Translations under genes and position numbers: made by a program
NCBI RefSeq assembly: GCF_010974825.1
Contig: NZ_JAAILA010000007.1
Span: 186,001 to 250,000, forward strand
DNA length: 64,000 bases
Direction of reading: 5' to 3'
From: Aeromonas rivipollensis
GTDB lineage: Bacteria; Pseudomonadota; Gammaproteobacteria; Enterobacterales; Aeromonadaceae
The notes under the pieces: generated by a model
Databases searched by the model: none
What the model was told of the DNA's origin: nothing
What the model saw: only the letters and a program-made list of their open reading frames with translations
Part shown: in pieces, positions 25,441 to 35,713 of the stretch
Position numbering within the stretch: position 1 is the first letter of the stretch
Layout: the number at the start of each line of letters is the position of its first letter

Positions 25441-26340
25441 ATGAAGACGCTGGACTACAAGCTGCTGCTGGCACTGGATGCCGTGATGCAGGAGCAGAAC
25501 TTCGAGCGCGCCGCCCAGCGTCTGCACATCACCCAGTCCGCCATCTCCCAGCGCATCAAGCAGCTGGAGCAGCAGTTTGCCGAGCCGCTGATCATCCGCA
25601 GCCAGCCCCTGCAGGCCACGGCCCTCGGGCAGAAGCTGCTGGCCCACTACCGTCAGGTACGCCAGCTGGAGTTGGAGCTGGCGGGCGAACTCTCCCCCAG
25701 CGAGCCCCAGGCGCCGATCCGGGTCAGCATAGCCGTCAACGCCGACAGCCTGGCCACCTGGTTTCTGCCCGCCCTGGCCCCCCTGCTGGAACAGCACCCC
25801 ATAGAGCTGAACCTGCTGGTGGATGACGAGAGCCGCACCCTCGACAAGGTGCGCGAGGGCCAGGCGTTCGGCGCAGTCAGCCTGCAGCCGCAGGCCCTGG
25901 CCGGTTGCTGCGTCGACGAGCTCGGCGAGATGCGCTACCTGCTGACCGCCAGCCCCGCCTTCGTCGCCCGCCACTTCCCCAAGGGGCTCACCCCGGCGGC
26001 ACTGGCCAAGGCACCGGCGGTCGCCTTCGATCAGCGCGACGACATGCACGTCAGCTTCATGGCCCGCCACTTCGCCCTGGCCCCCGGCGGCTACCCCTGC
26101 CACACGGTGCGCTCGTCGGAGGCCTTCGTCGCCATGGCCGAGCAGGGGCTGGCCTGCTGTCTCATCCCCGAGTTGCAGATCCGCCAACAGCTCGCACAGG
26201 GGCTGCTGCTCGATCTCAGCCCGGATCTCCACCTGGTCGAGCGCCTCTACTGGCACCGCTGGGTGCTGGAGCGGGGGCTGCACAAGCAGATCTCATTGCG
26301 CCTGATCGAGCAGGGTCGCCGGGCACTGCAACCCCGCTGA
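25441..26340 (+). CDS. argP: LysR-type regulator ArgP (IciA)
   Basis: ArgP activates argO and other genes in response to arginine and lysine; it was once described as an inhibitor of replication initiation. The product has 299 residues. The LysR helix-turn-helix is seen in FERAAQRLHITQSAISQRIKQLE (given here as FERAAQRLHITQSA then ISQRIKQLE, about residues 20-45). The effector domain follows. The start at 25441 was preferred to the ATG six bases upstream because TAAGGA then has proper spacing and MKTLDYKLLLALDAV aligns with ArgP. Confidence 0.95.
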   Translation: MKTLDYKLLLALDAVMQEQNFERAAQRLHITQSAISQRIKQLEQQFAEPLIIRSQPLQATALGQKLLAHYRQVRQLELELAGELSPSEPQAPIRVSIAVNADSLATWFLPALAPLLEQHPIELNLLVDDESRTLDKVREGQAFGAVSLQPQALAGCCVDELGEMRYLLTASPAFVARHFPKGLTPAALAKAPAVAFDQRDDMHVSFMARHFALAPGGYPCHTVRSSEAFVAMAEQGLACCLIPELQIRQQLAQGLLLDLSPDLHLVERLYWHRWVLERGLHKQISLRLIEQGRRALQPR

Positions 26341-26440
26341 GCGGGCCATTCACCTTGGCTTTGGAGGGGTAAAAACGTATAGTGCTGGGCGATCCTTCAT
26401 CAGGTCTCCACCCAGGTTTTCCACTTCAGGTTCCTCACTT

Positions 26441-28477
26441 ATGTTCCAAGACAATCCGCTGCTGGCCCAGCTCAAGCAACAAATCCGCGAAAACATCCCC
26501 AAGAAAGAGGGTGTTATTCGCGCCTCCGATCGGGGCTTCGGCTTCCTGGAGGTCGATGAGAAGACCAGCTATTTCGTGCCGCCTCCCTACATGAAGAAGG
26601 TGATGCACGGTGACCGGGTGAGCGCCCTGATCCGTACCGAGAAAGAGAAGGAAGTGGCCGAGCCGGATGCCCTGCTGGAGCAGGCCGTGGTCCGCTTCGT
26701 CGGCCGCGTCAAGATGTTCCGCGACCGCCTCAACGTGGTGCCTGATCACCCCCTCATCAAGGACGCCATCAAGGCCCGCGCCAAGAAGGGTCTGGACGAG
26801 AAGTCCTTCAAGGAAGGGGACTGGGTGGTGGCGACCCTCAAGCGTCACGCCCTGGTGGATGGCAACTTCTCCGCCGAGATAACCCAGCTCATCGCCGACA
26901 AGGACGATCACAACGTGCCCTGGTGGGTAGTGCTGGCGCGCCACAACCTGGCCCAGATCGAGCCGGCGGACCTGCCCGAGTGGAACGTCATCGAAGAGGA
27001 AGAGCTGCCCCGTCGCGATCTGACCCAGGTGCCCTTCTTCACCATAGATGGCGCCAAGACCAAGGACATGGATGACGCCCTCTCCATCCGCAAACTGGAC
27101 AACGGCTGGGAGCTGCTGGTCGCCATCGCCGATCCGACCGCCTATGTGGCCGAAGGCAGCGAGCTGGACCAGGAAGCCGCCAAGCGCGCCTTCACCGTCT
27201 ACATGCCGGGCCGCAATGTGCCCATGATACCGCGCACCCTCTCCGACGAGCTCTGCTCCCTGAAAGAGGGCGAGGAGCGCAACACCCTGTGCGCACGTCT
27301 GCTGATCGCCGAGGATGGCCTGCTGCTGGAAGAGACCGAATTCTTCGCCGCCCGCATCGTCTCCCACGCTCGTCTGAACTATGACGACGTCTCCGACTGG
27401 GCCGAGCACGGCAAGGCGCTGGACATAGACGCTGGCGTCCTGGCCCAGCTGCCGCTGATGAAAGCCATGACGGAGGCGCGGATCAAGTGGCGTACCGAGC
27501 ACGCCCTGGTGTTCCCGGACCGTCCCGACTACGACTTCGAACTGGGTGAGAACGGCGCCGTGCTGGCCATCCATGTGGAGCCGCGCCGCATCGCCAACCG
27601 GATGATCGAAGAGTCGATGATAGCCGCCAACATCTGCGCCGGTCGCGTGCTGGGCAAGAGCGTCGGCTACGGCATCTTCAACGTCCACACCGGTTTTGAC
27701 GAGGAGTCCCTCGACGGCGCCATCGACCTGCTCAAGAGCGCCGAGGCGCCGTTCGAGAAGGAAGAGATCGCCAGCCTGACCGGCTTCTGCGCCCTGCGCC
27801 GCTGGATCGACAGCCTGGACACCCGCTGGCTGGACGGCAAGATCCGCCGCTTCCAGAGCTATGCGCTGATGTCCGCCGAGCCGGGTGCCCACTACGGCCT
27901 GGGGCTGGATGCTTACGCCACCTGGACTTCCCCGATCCGCAAGTACGGCGATATGGTCAACCATCGTCTGCTCAAGGCCGTCATCGCCGGCAAGACCCCG
28001 GGTGAGCGTCCGAGCCAGGAACTGACCGAACACCTGACCGAGTGCCGCCGCCTGCACCGCAGGGTGGAGCGCGACATCGGCGACTGGCTCTATGTCCGTT
28101 ACCTCCAGGCCGCCGCCGGTACCGATCAGCTGTTCAACGCCGAGATCATCGATGTGATGCGGGCCGGCCTCAAGCTGCGTCTGCAGGAGAACGGCGCCGT
28201 GGTCTTCATGCCCGCCCGCCATATCCTGGACAACAAGGACAGGCTGGAGTGCAACTGGGACAACGGTCGCGTCTACCTGGACAAGACCGAAGTGGTCTAT
28301 GAGCTGGGCCAGATCATCGAGGTGAAGCTGAGCGAGGCGGTGGAAGAGACCCGCTCCCTCATCGCCAAGCCGGCGGTGGCCCTGGTGCCGGGTCCGGCAC
28401 CGGAAGCACCGGCGGCCGAGAGCACAGCAAGCGAGAGCAGCGAGGCGGCGGCCGACGCGGCCCCCAAGGCGGAATAA
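26441..28477 (+). CDS. rnb: Exoribonuclease II
   Basis: RNase II degrades single-stranded RNA in the 3' to 5' direction to nucleoside monophosphates. The product has 678 residues; E. coli RNase II has 644. Two N-terminal cold-shock-like domains precede the RNB domain. The magnesium-binding aspartates are visible at Asp203, Asp209, Asp211 and Asp212 in IDGAKTKDMDDALSI. The S1 domain comes at the C-terminus, followed by an extra Ala/Pro/Glu-rich tail of about 35 residues. It has its own terminator. Confidence 0.96.
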   Translation: MFQDNPLLAQLKQQIRENIPKKEGVIRASDRGFGFLEVDEKTSYFVPPPYMKKVMHGDRVSALIRTEKEKEVAEPDALLEQAVVRFVGRVKMFRDRLNVVPDHPLIKDAIKARAKKGLDEKSFKEGDWVVATLKRHALVDGNFSAEITQLIADKDDHNVPWWVVLARHNLAQIEPADLPEWNVIEEEELPRRDLTQVPFFTIDGAKTKDMDDALSIRKLDNGWELLVAIADPTAYVAEGSELDQEAAKRAFTVYMPGRNVPMIPRTLSDELCSLKEGEERNTLCARLLIAEDGLLLEETEFFAARIVSHARLNYDDVSDWAEHGKALDIDAGVLAQLPLMKAMTEARIKWRTEHALVFPDRPDYDFELGENGAVLAIHVEPRRIANRMIEESMIAANICAGRVLGKSVGYGIFNVHTGFDEESLDGAIDLLKSAEAPFEKEEIASLTGFCALRRWIDSLDTRWLDGKIRRFQSYALMSAEPGAHYGLGLDAYATWTSPIRKYGDMVNHRLLKAVIAGKTPGERPSQELTEHLTECRRLHRRVERDIGDWLYVRYLQAAAGTDQLFNAEIIDVMRAGLKLRLQENGAVVFMPARHILDNKDRLECNWDNGRVYLDKTEVVYELGQIIEVKLSEAVEETRSLIAKPAVALVPGPAPEAPAAESTASESSEAAADAAPKAE

Positions 28478-28500
28478 GCCCCGCGCCCCTGCACGCCAAG

Positions 28501-28525
28501 AGCCCGCAACATTGCGGGCTTTTTT
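28501..28525 (+). terminator. rnb terminator
   Basis: AGCCCGCAA pairs with TTGCGGGCT across a two-base gap and runs into six T, 23 bases after the rnb stop. Confidence 0.92.
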
Positions 28526-28840
28526 ATGGGCGCGGCAACCTGGGCAGCAGCCTCAGGGGGTGTGGATGGGCTGGGTCGACCCCTACCTGTGCTTGTGGCT
28601 GTGCCGACACTCCCATTTTTCGCAGCGGGTATTGGCAGGCGTCGCCAGGGAGGCCATCAGGACCAACCAAAGGAGGCGGGACAGCGCCCAAGTGGCCGAA
28701 AGCGCGGGGAGCAAAACTGAAAGTGGGTTACAAAACCACTGATTCATTGATTAGTAGTTGATGATGATGCGAAATCCATCGTCGTCACCCTCTGAATTGC
28801 CGTCACCAGGCATGCTCCAATTGGCTACAAATGAAAGATA

Positions 28841-28974
28841 TGTGATAGCAATCACATTGACATGTGGTTTGCGCAAACGACAAAAAGTGATCCGAGTCAC
28901 ATTAAAAAGCCGTTCACGACGGGAAAGATCGAAATGTAGCCAAACTACAGCGCCTGAATGTGATCAGCATCACC
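28841..28974 (+). promoter_or_regulatory. CRP-type operator cluster upstream of mtlA
   Basis: Three CRP-like sites lie in the 630-base gap between the rnb terminator and mtlA: TGTGATAGCAATCACA (28841-28856, perfect half sites), AGTGATCCGAGTCACA (28886-28901) and TGTGATCAGCATCACC (28959-28974). Between the first two is a perfect palindrome GTTTGCGCAAAC (28867-28878), a candidate repressor operator. Known mtl operons are CRP-dependent with several sites. The rest of the gap (28526-28840 and 28975-29154) shows no gene; short ORFs there look like noise. Confidence 0.85.
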
Positions 28975-29154
28975 ATGAAGGGAGGGGGGAGGTCGGGGTA
29001 TTTGAGAGCTGGGTCACAAGACACCCCGTTTTCAGCCTAATTTGATCACAAGCTGGTAGATTGAAGTTGCTTAGACGACAGGGATGGGGGTTCGGCAAAA
29101 CCCGTCATCCCGACTACCACTTTCAATCACACAGGCTTAAAACGGGGTCCCGAC

Positions 29155-31083
29155 ATGTTATCACCGGATACCAAAGTCAAGATACAGAATTTTGGACGCT
29201 TCCTGTCCAATATGGTCATGCCCAACATAGGCGCCTTCATCGCCTGGGGCTTCATTACCGCACTCTTCATCCCCACCGGCTGGCTGCCAAACGAAACCTT
29301 GGCCAAGCTGGTCGGCCCCATGATCACCTACCTGCTGCCCCTGCTCATCGGCTATACCGGCGGCAAGCTGATCGGGGGTGAGCGAGGTGCCGTGGTCGGT
29401 GCCATCACCACCATGGGCGTCATCGTGGGGACCGACATCCCCATGTTCATGGGCGCCATGATGGTCGGCCCCCTGGGTGGCTGGGCCATCAAGCGCTTCG
29501 ACAAGGCGATGGAAGGTCGGGTCAAGAGCGGCTTCGAGATGCTGGTCAACAACTTCTCCGCCGGCATCATCGGCATGTTGTGCGCCATCCTCGCCTTCTT
29601 CGTCATAGGTCCCTTCGTCAAGGTGCTCTCCGGCGCCCTGGCCGGTGGCGTCGACTTCCTGGTCGCCCACGGTTTGCTGCCGCTGACTTCCATCTTCGTC
29701 GAACCGGCCAAGATCCTCTTCCTCAACAACGCCATCAACCACGGCATCTTCTCGCCGCTGGGGATCCAGCAGGCCACCGAGCAGGGTCGCTCCATCTTCT
29801 TCCTGATCGAGGCGAACCCGGGTCCGGGTCTGGGGGTGCTGCTGGCATACATGGTGTTCGGCCGTGGCGCCGCCAAGCAGTCCGCCGCCGGTGCCTCCAT
29901 CATTCACTTCTTCGGTGGCATCCACGAGATCTACTTCCCCTACGTGCTGATGAACCCGCGCCTCATCCTGGCGGTGATCGCCGGTGGCATGACAGGGGTC
30001 TTCACCCTGACCCTGTTCAACGCCGGTCTGGTCTCCCCGGCCTCCCCGGGCTCCATCTTCGCCGTGCTGCTGATGACGCCGAAAGCCTCCCTCATCGGGG
30101 TGCTGCTCTCCATCATCGCCTCCGCCACCGTCTCCTTCCTGGTCGCCGCCGTGTTCGTCCGTGCCCAGCAGCCAGAAGCCGACGAGGCCGATGCCCTGGG
30201 TGAAGCCACCCGCAAGATGAAGAGCATGAAGGGTGCCAAACCCGAGACCACTGCGGCCAAGAAGCCGGGTGCCGAGCTGACTGCGGTGCGCAATATAGTG
30301 GTCGCCTGCGATGCGGGCATGGGCTCCAGCGCCATGGGCGCCGGCCTGCTGCGCAAGCGGGTGCAGGCCGCCGGGCTCAACATCAGCGTGACCAATCGCG
30401 CCATCGATCAGCTCGACGATCAGGTGGACTGGGTCATCACCCACAAGGATCTGACCGAGCGGGCCCGTCGCCATGCGCCTCACGCTCACCATATCTCCCT
30501 CTCCAACTTCCTCGACAACGCCCTCTATCAGGAGCTGGTGCAGAACCTCAGCCTGGCCAGGGCCGCCAACGACGACGTGGCCAACCCGCAACTGCTGGTG
30601 GCGGCCAACGACGACAGCTACGAGCCGCAGGCCGCCGAGGTCTTCACCCTGAGCCTTCAGGACGTGCACCTGGGTCTCAAGGCCGACAACAAGGAGGCCG
30701 CCATCCGGGCTGCTGGCAAGCTGCTGGCGGAGCGGGGCTATGTGGCGCCCGACTACGTCAACGCCATGCTGGAGCGCGAGCAGCTGGTATCCACCTACCT
30801 CGGCGAGTCCATCGCCGTCCCCCACGGCACCATAGCCGCCAAGGAGCACGTGAAGCGTACCGGCATCGTCATCTGCCAGTACCCGGCCGGGGTCGCCTTT
30901 GGCGAAGCCGCCGACGAGGTGGCGCGCCTGGTGATCGGCATCGCCGCCCGCAATGACGAACACATGCAGGTCATAACCCGCCTGACCAATGCACTGGATG
31001 AACCCGGTCTCATCGACCGGCTGGCCAGCACCCAGGATCCCCAGGAGTTCCTGGATCTGCTGGGGGCCGAACAGGCTGCCTAA
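29155..31083 (+). CDS. mtlA: PTS mannitol transporter subunit IICBA
   Basis: MtlA imports and phosphorylates mannitol to mannitol 1-phosphate. The product has 642 residues with fused domains. IIC is a membrane domain (about 1-345) with the family motif [13 protein letters not shown] (about 380-470) has the phospho-cysteine Cys385 in [13 protein letters not shown] (about 495-640) has the phospho-histidine His557 in IAVPHGT. It is the first gene of mtlADR and lies downstream of the CRP cluster. Confidence 0.97.
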   Translation: MLSPDTKVKIQNFGRFLSNMVMPNIGAFIAWGFITALFIPTGWLPNETLAKLVGPMITYLLPLLIGYTGGKLIGGERGAVVGAITTMGVIVGTDIPMFMGAMMVGPLGGWAIKRFDKAMEGRVKSGFEMLVNNFSAGIIGMLCAILAFFVIGPFVKVLSGALAGGVDFLVAHGLLPLTSIFVEPAKILFLNNAINHGIFSPLGIQQATEQGRSIFFLIEANPGPGLGVLLAYMVFGRGAAKQSAAGASIIHFFGGIHEIYFPYVLMNPRLILAVIAGGMTGVFTLTLFNAGLVSPASPGSIFAVLLMTPKASLIGVLLSIIASATVSFLVAAVFVRAQQPEADEADALGEATRKMKSMKGAKPETTAAKKPGAELTAVRNIVVACDAGMGSSAMGAGLLRKRVQAAGLNISVTNRAIDQLDDQVDWVITHKDLTERARRHAPHAHHISLSNFLDNALYQELVQNLSLARAANDDVANPQLLVAANDDSYEPQAAEVFTLSLQDVHLGLKADNKEAAIRAAGKLLAERGYVAPDYVNAMLEREQLVSTYLGESIAVPHGTIAAKEHVKRTGIVICQYPAGVAFGEAADEVARLVIGIAARNDEHMQVITRLTNALDEPGLIDRLASTQDPQEFLDLLGAEQAA

Positions 31084-31120
31084 TCGTCCTTCATCGTCTT
31101 TGGTTATAGAGGTTAATATC

Positions 31121-32266
31121 ATGAAAACATTGCATTTTGGTGCCGGCAACATAGGCCGTGGCTTCATCGGAAAACTGCTGGCGGACGCCAGCCATCAGGT
31201 CACCTTCGCCGACGTCAACGAGACCCTGATCGATCAGCTCAATCACCGCCAGGAGTACAAGGTGCACGTGGTGGGCACGGATCAGAAGCTGGACGTGGTG
31301 CGCAACGTGGCCGCCGTCAGCTCGGCCGGGTACGAGGTAATAGCCCGTATCATCACCGCCGATCTGGTGACCACGGCGGTGGGCCCCAACATACTGGACA
31401 AGATAGCCAGCACCCTGGCCAAGGGGCTGCAGGCCCGCTTCGATGCCGGCAACCTGACCCCGCTGAACGTCATCGCCTGCGAGAACATGGTGCGCGGCAC
31501 CAGCCACCTCAAGCAGGAGGTACTCAAGTACCTGCCGGTCGCGTATCATGCCACCCTCGACAACTGCGTCGGCTTCGTCGACTCGGCGGTGGATCGCATA
31601 GTGCCGCCCGCCGCGGCCAACGATGATCCGCTGGAGGTGACGGTGGAGAGCTTCAGCGAGTGGATCGTCGACCAGACCCAGTTCAAGGGGGCGTTGCCCC
31701 AGGTGGCGGGCATGGAGCCCACCGACAACCTGATGGCCTTCGTCGAGCGCAAGCTGTTCACCCTCAACACAGGGCACATAGTCACCGCCTACCTCGGCAA
31801 GCTGCGGGGCTATCGCACTGTGCGGGAGGCGATCGAGGATCCGCTCATCCGCAGCAAGGTGCGCCGCGCCATGGAAGAGAGCGGGGCCGTGCTGGTGAAA
31901 CGCTACGGCTTCGATCCGCGCCTGCATGCCGCCTACATAGAGAAGATCCTGTCCCGCTTCGCCAACCCCTATCTGGTGGATGAAATCGACCGGGTCGGCC
32001 GTCAGCCGCTGCGCAAGCTGGCGGCGGGGGACAGGCTGGTGAAGCCGCTGCTCGGTACCCTGGAGTACGGCCTGCCGAGCGACCACCTGCAGGAGGGGAT
32101 AGCCGCGGCATTGCACTACCACAACGACGATGATCCCCAGGCGGTGGAGCTGCAGGCCCTGCTGGCGGAGCTGGGCCCGGCCAGGACCCTGGCCCGGGTG
32201 ACCGGGCTGGATGAAGGCAGCGACATAGTGCGCGCCATCGTCGCCCGTTATGACACCTTGAAGTGA
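31121..32266 (+). CDS. mtlD: Mannitol-1-phosphate 5-dehydrogenase
   Basis: The enzyme oxidises mannitol 1-phosphate to fructose 6-phosphate with NAD+. The product has 381 residues, one fewer than E. coli. The Rossmann glycine motif GAGNIGRGF is at residues 7-15, and the polyol dehydrogenase signature includes [17 protein letters not shown]. The ATG at 31121 follows AGAGGT. It is 37 bases behind mtlA and clearly in the same operon. Confidence 0.97.
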   Translation: MKTLHFGAGNIGRGFIGKLLADASHQVTFADVNETLIDQLNHRQEYKVHVVGTDQKLDVVRNVAAVSSAGYEVIARIITADLVTTAVGPNILDKIASTLAKGLQARFDAGNLTPLNVIACENMVRGTSHLKQEVLKYLPVAYHATLDNCVGFVDSAVDRIVPPAAANDDPLEVTVESFSEWIVDQTQFKGALPQVAGMEPTDNLMAFVERKLFTLNTGHIVTAYLGKLRGYRTVREAIEDPLIRSKVRRAMEESGAVLVKRYGFDPRLHAAYIEKILSRFANPYLVDEIDRVGRQPLRKLAAGDRLVKPLLGTLEYGLPSDHLQEGIAAALHYHNDDDPQAVELQALLAELGPARTLARVTGLDEGSDIVRAIVARYDTLK

Positions 32267-32334
32267 TCCCATGGGGCGCACTCGCCGGCAGCCCGAGCGC
32301 ATGGCGAGTGACGCCGCCCCATATGATAAAAACC

Positions 32335-32357
32335 GGGAGAGAGGCACTCTCTCTCCC
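32335..32357 (+). other. Hairpin between mtlD and mtlR
   Basis: A 9-bp stem GGGAGAGAG with its complement around GCACT lies in the 114-base gap, without a T-run. It could reduce read-through into mtlR or protect the upstream mRNA. Confidence 0.5.
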
Positions 32358-32380
32358 AGTCAGCCGGACCTTAAGCACCT

Positions 32381-32902
32381 ATGACCACACACCAGGAAGA
32401 TGATGTACTGGAGCGACTCAACGAGCAGGATGGCCCTCGCGGCTTCTTTCTCGAGGTCGTGACCATCCTGGAAGAGGCGGTCGACTCCCTGATGCGGCGC
32501 GCGTTCCGCCAGGAGGAGTATGCCGTCAAATACGCCATCGAACCCCTGCTCAATCAGAGCGGCCCCCTCGGCCAGCTGGAGGTGCGCCTCAAGCTCATCT
32601 TCGCCCTCGGCCTCATCTCCCTCGAGCACTACCAGGATCTCGAGGCCTACGTGAAGATCCGAGATTTTCTGGTGCGCGACCCCAAGGATTATCGCTTCAG
32701 CGACAAGCCGATCCGCGACCTGCTAAGCCGCCTGCATGCCATCCATCAGACCAGCATGATGCCGCAGGATCCCCCGGCCAACGAGGAGGACTGGCCCCTC
32801 TATCAAATGCAGCTCAACCGGCTCGATCAGATGGTGCGCTCCGCACTGGTGCTGGCGGTGACCGACTGCGTCACCGAACTCCACAAAGAGAGCCCCATCT
32901 GA
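32381..32902 (+). CDS. mtlR: Mannitol operon repressor MtlR
   Basis: This 173-residue helical protein matches MtlR in length and in segments such as GFFLEVVTILEEAVDSLMRR and ALGLISLEHYQDLEAYVKIRD (each quoted up to 20 residues at most when read separately). MtlR lowers mtl expression but has no evident DNA-binding domain, so it may act through other proteins. It is the last gene of the mtl operon. The ribosome site is weak. Confidence 0.93.
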   Translation: MTTHQEDDVLERLNEQDGPRGFFLEVVTILEEAVDSLMRRAFRQEEYAVKYAIEPLLNQSGPLGQLEVRLKLIFALGLISLEHYQDLEAYVKIRDFLVRDPKDYRFSDKPIRDLLSRLHAIHQTSMMPQDPPANEEDWPLYQMQLNRLDQMVRSALVLAVTDCVTELHKESPI

Positions 32903-33026
32903 TCAGGCCAGCCCGCTGAGGTTACTCCCGGGATACCGGCCTCCCCGAGGCCGCCTCTACCGGGTGTCAATTTGCCCTCCTTCCCCGCTACACTACTCCC
33001 AACCCCATTACCCACCCGAGGTTGGC

Positions 33027-34814
33027 ATGATTGCACTCTCTCTCGCCGGGATCGCCCTGATCTCCCTGCTCGCCCAGTGGCTCGCCTGGTCACTGCGGGT
33101 TCCCGCCATCCTGTTCCTGCTGCTGAGCGGCCTCTTGCTTGGCCCGGTGACAGGCGTGCTCGACCCGGATCAACTGCTGGGGGAGCTGCTGTTTCCGCTG
33201 GTGTCGCTCTCGGTCGCCATCATCTTGTTTGAAGGGGCCCTGACCCTGCACCTGACCGAGCTCAAGGGGATAGGCAAGGTGGTGCGCAACCTCTGCTCCA
33301 CCGGCATGCTGGTCAGCTTCGCCGTCATAGGCGCCGCCAGCTACTGGTTGCTGGGGCTGGACTGGCGGGTCGCCATGGTGCTCGGGGCCGTGCTGGTGGT
33401 GACAGGGCCGACCGTGGTCGCTCCCATGCTCAGCGTCATTCGGCCGGTGCGGGAGGTGGACAAGATCCTTCGCTGGGAGGGGATAGTCATCGACCCCATC
33501 GGCGCCCTGTTTGCGGTATTGGTGTTCGAGGCGGTGCGCCTCGGCAGCCAGGGGGATCTCATCGATCACACCCTGCTGGCCCTGGCCAAGACGGTGGGAG
33601 TGGGTTCGCTGATCGGGGTAGCGGCCGGCTGGATCACCACACTGATCATGCGCAAGGACTGGTTGCCGGTCAGCCTGCACAAGTTCGGGGTGCTGGCCCT
33701 GGTGCTGGTCACCTTCACCCTGTCGGACTGGCTCAGCCACGAGTCCGGGCTGCTGGCGGTGACGGTGTTCGGCATCTGGCTCGCCAATCAGGAGGGACTG
33801 GATCTGGAGGAGGTGCTGGCATTCAAGGAGGATTTGGCGGTCATCCTCATCTCTTCCCTCTTCATACTGCTGGCGGCCCGCCTCGATCTGGCCCAGCTCT
33901 GGCAGCTCGGCCCCATGGTGCTGGTACTGCTGTGCGTGGTGCAGTTCGTGGCCCGCCCGCTCTGCATCCTGGTCTCGACCCTGGGATCGGATCTCCCCTG
34001 GCGCGCCCGGGCCCTGCTCGCCTGGATAGCCCCCCGCGGCATAGTGGCGGCGGCGGTCAGCGCCTCTTTTGCCATCAGCATGCACGAAGCCGGCATTGAA
34101 GATGCCGACAAGCTGGTGCCCCTGGTGTTTGCCGTCATCATCTTCACAGTGGTGTTGCAGAGCCTGACGGCGACCCCTCTGGCCAGGCTGCTCGGCATGC
34201 GCCAGCCCGCTCCCGACACCTGGCTGCTGATCGGCGCCAATTCGGTGGCCCGCGCCATAGGCCGGGCGCTGGCGGATCAGGGCATACCCGTCCATCTCTC
34301 CGATCCGGCCTGGGAACATTGCAAGCTGGCCCGCATGAGCGGCCTGCCCTGCTACTTCGGCAATCCACAGTCGGAACACGCCGAGCTGCACCTGCCCCTC
34401 ACCAGCATACATACGGTGCTGGCCCTTTCCCCCAACCGTCATAACAACGCCCTGGGGGTGCTGCACTTTGCCCACCTGTACGGGGAGGAAAAAGTCCACT
34501 CCCTGCGCTCCAGCGAGCAGCACGGCAAGGCGAACCGGGAGAGCGCCACCTTCCGCGCACGCCAGGATCTGTTCGGGCCCGAGATGAATTTCGCCCGCCT
34601 GAGCGGCCTGCTGAGCCGGGGCGGCCAGATCAAGGCGACCCGCCTGAGCGAGGCCTTCGACTGGACCCAGTATCAGGACGCCAATCCCGGCGCCATTCCC
34701 CTGTTCATCGTCGATACCAGGGGAAAACCCCGGGTCGTCACAGGCCCGGTGGCGCCAGTGGCCGGGGAACTGCTGATCGCCCTGCAGCCACCACGGGAGC
34801 CCCAGGCGGCTTGA
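33027..34814 (+). CDS. CPA1-family cation/proton antiporter with C-terminal Rossmann domain
   Basis: The product has 595 residues. Residues 1 to about 395 form 12 or 13 membrane segments of the sodium/proton exchanger fold, including the acidic pair in GIVIDPIGALFAV. The C-terminal cytoplasmic part (about 400-595) starts with WLLIGANSVARAIGRALA, a nucleotide-binding-type strand-helix resembling the TrkA_N/RCK class, which would allow ligand gating. The ATG at 33027 follows GAGGTT; longer in-frame versions are not supported. The ion specificity (Na+, K+ or both) cannot be read. Confidence 0.9.
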   Translation: MIALSLAGIALISLLAQWLAWSLRVPAILFLLLSGLLLGPVTGVLDPDQLLGELLFPLVSLSVAIILFEGALTLHLTELKGIGKVVRNLCSTGMLVSFAVIGAASYWLLGLDWRVAMVLGAVLVVTGPTVVAPMLSVIRPVREVDKILRWEGIVIDPIGALFAVLVFEAVRLGSQGDLIDHTLLALAKTVGVGSLIGVAAGWITTLIMRKDWLPVSLHKFGVLALVLVTFTLSDWLSHESGLLAVTVFGIWLANQEGLDLEEVLAFKEDLAVILISSLFILLAARLDLAQLWQLGPMVLVLLCVVQFVARPLCILVSTLGSDLPWRARALLAWIAPRGIVAAAVSASFAISMHEAGIEDADKLVPLVFAVIIFTVVLQSLTATPLARLLGMRQPAPDTWLLIGANSVARAIGRALADQGIPVHLSDPAWEHCKLARMSGLPCYFGNPQSEHAELHLPLTSIHTVLALSPNRHNNALGVLHFAHLYGEEKVHSLRSSEQHGKANRESATFRARQDLFGPEMNFARLSGLLSRGGQIKATRLSEAFDWTQYQDANPGAIPLFIVDTRGKPRVVTGPVAPVAGELLIALQPPREPQAA

Positions 34815-34897
34815 TGCGCCGCCATCCGGTGATCCGGGCCTGCGACCGCCGCGGCGACTAGACTTGAGGGTGGTGCCATGAGTCACAGGAGGATGTC

Positions 34898-35146
34898 ATG
34901 ACAGTCAGCGAATTGCGTGCGCTTCACCAGCAGCACAGATTCAGGGAGGCGGAGATCATGCATGACATCATCTCCCCCGGCTGGGTAGTGGAGTTTCGGG
35001 GTCAGGACGGCCATCTCTATATGATGACGGACACCCTGGGTTGCCCGATGAGTTTCTCCTCGACCGAAGAGGCTCGCGACCATATCCACCTGGTAGCCGA
35101 TTGCCCCATCCAGGTCGAGCACCTCTATCGCTTCTTCGAGCGTTGA
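34898..35146 (+). CDS. Hypothetical protein, 82 residues
   Basis: A perfect AGGAGG site and a downstream terminator support this small gene. The protein is soluble and histidine-containing, with a strand-rich middle (GWVVEFRGQDGHLYMMTD) and a helical acidic end. It begins 83 bases after the antiporter gene on the same strand. No family was recognised. Confidence 0.75.
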   Translation: MTVSELRALHQQHRFREAEIMHDIISPGWVVEFRGQDGHLYMMTDTLGCPMSFSSTEEARDHIHLVADCPIQVEHLYRFFER

Positions 35147-35160
35147 GACCGATGCCAGCA

Positions 35161-35184
35161 AAAAGGCTCCCAAGGGAGCCTTTT
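35161..35184. terminator. Bidirectional terminator
   Basis: AAAAGGCTCCC pairs with GGGAGCCTTTT across two bases. It lies between the convergent 82-residue gene and the MscS-like gene, one base from the latter's stop. Confidence 0.88.
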
Positions 35185-35185
35185 C

Positions 35186-35704
35186 TCATTCCGGCTGCAG
35201 TGGCTCGGCTTCCTTGCCCTCCAGCCGCCTGACCGGCTTTTGCAGGATCAGGTTGGCCGGGTAGGTCACCAGATCGCCGTTGTCATCCCTCACCCGCAGG
35301 TAGAACAGGCCTATCTCGGTGATGACGCCGGTGACTGAGTCATCCTTGTCGAGGATGCGGATCCGGTCGCCGATCTTGTAGGGGAAGGCGAAGAAGATGG
35401 TGATGCTGGCGGTGATGTTGGAGAGGATCGACCACTGCGCCACCATGGCGACGCCGAGCACGGCAAAGAAGGAGGAGGCGAGCACCACCAGCCGGGAGAA
35501 GTCGAGCCCCCACACCCCCACCAGGATCAGCAGGGTGGCGCAGCCGAGCAGGAAGTGGAACACATGCTCCACATAGAGCACCCGGTTTTCGCTCACCTGT
35601 CGGCTCTGTCCTAGCGCCATCAGGCTCTTGTGAATGAGGCCGCGGATCAGGGTGTGTCCCAGCAACAGCAGCAGGGTCACACCAAAGGATTCCCATGTCG
35701 TCAT
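35186..35704 (-). CDS. Small MscS-like membrane protein
   Basis: The product has 172 residues: three hydrophobic segments, then a short beta domain. The region SRLVVLASSFFAVLGVAMVAQ followed by SILSNITASITIFFAFPYKIGDRI is the pore-lining helix and beta-domain entry of MscS channels (each segment is quoted separately). It lacks the large C-terminal vestibule of MscS. It may be a mechanosensitive or ion-conducting channel. It starts 9 bases after the zntB stop, and its ribosome site GGAG overlaps that stop, so the two are cotranscribed. Confidence 0.87.
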   Translation of the reverse strand: MTTWESFGVTLLLLLGHTLIRGLIHKSLMALGQSRQVSENRVLYVEHVFHFLLGCATLLILVGVWGLDFSRLVVLASSFFAVLGVAMVAQWSILSNITASITIFFAFPYKIGDRIRILDKDDSVTGVITEIGLFYLRVRDDNGDLVTYPANLILQKPVRRLEGKEAEPLQPE

Positions 35705-35713
35705 GCGCGCTCC

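Noticed and set aside
28512..28742. Short ORFs in the mtlA upstream gap
   Set aside because: Several overlapping frames start in or next to the rnb terminator, and none has a ribosome site or coherent composition. The gap is explained by mtl regulation.
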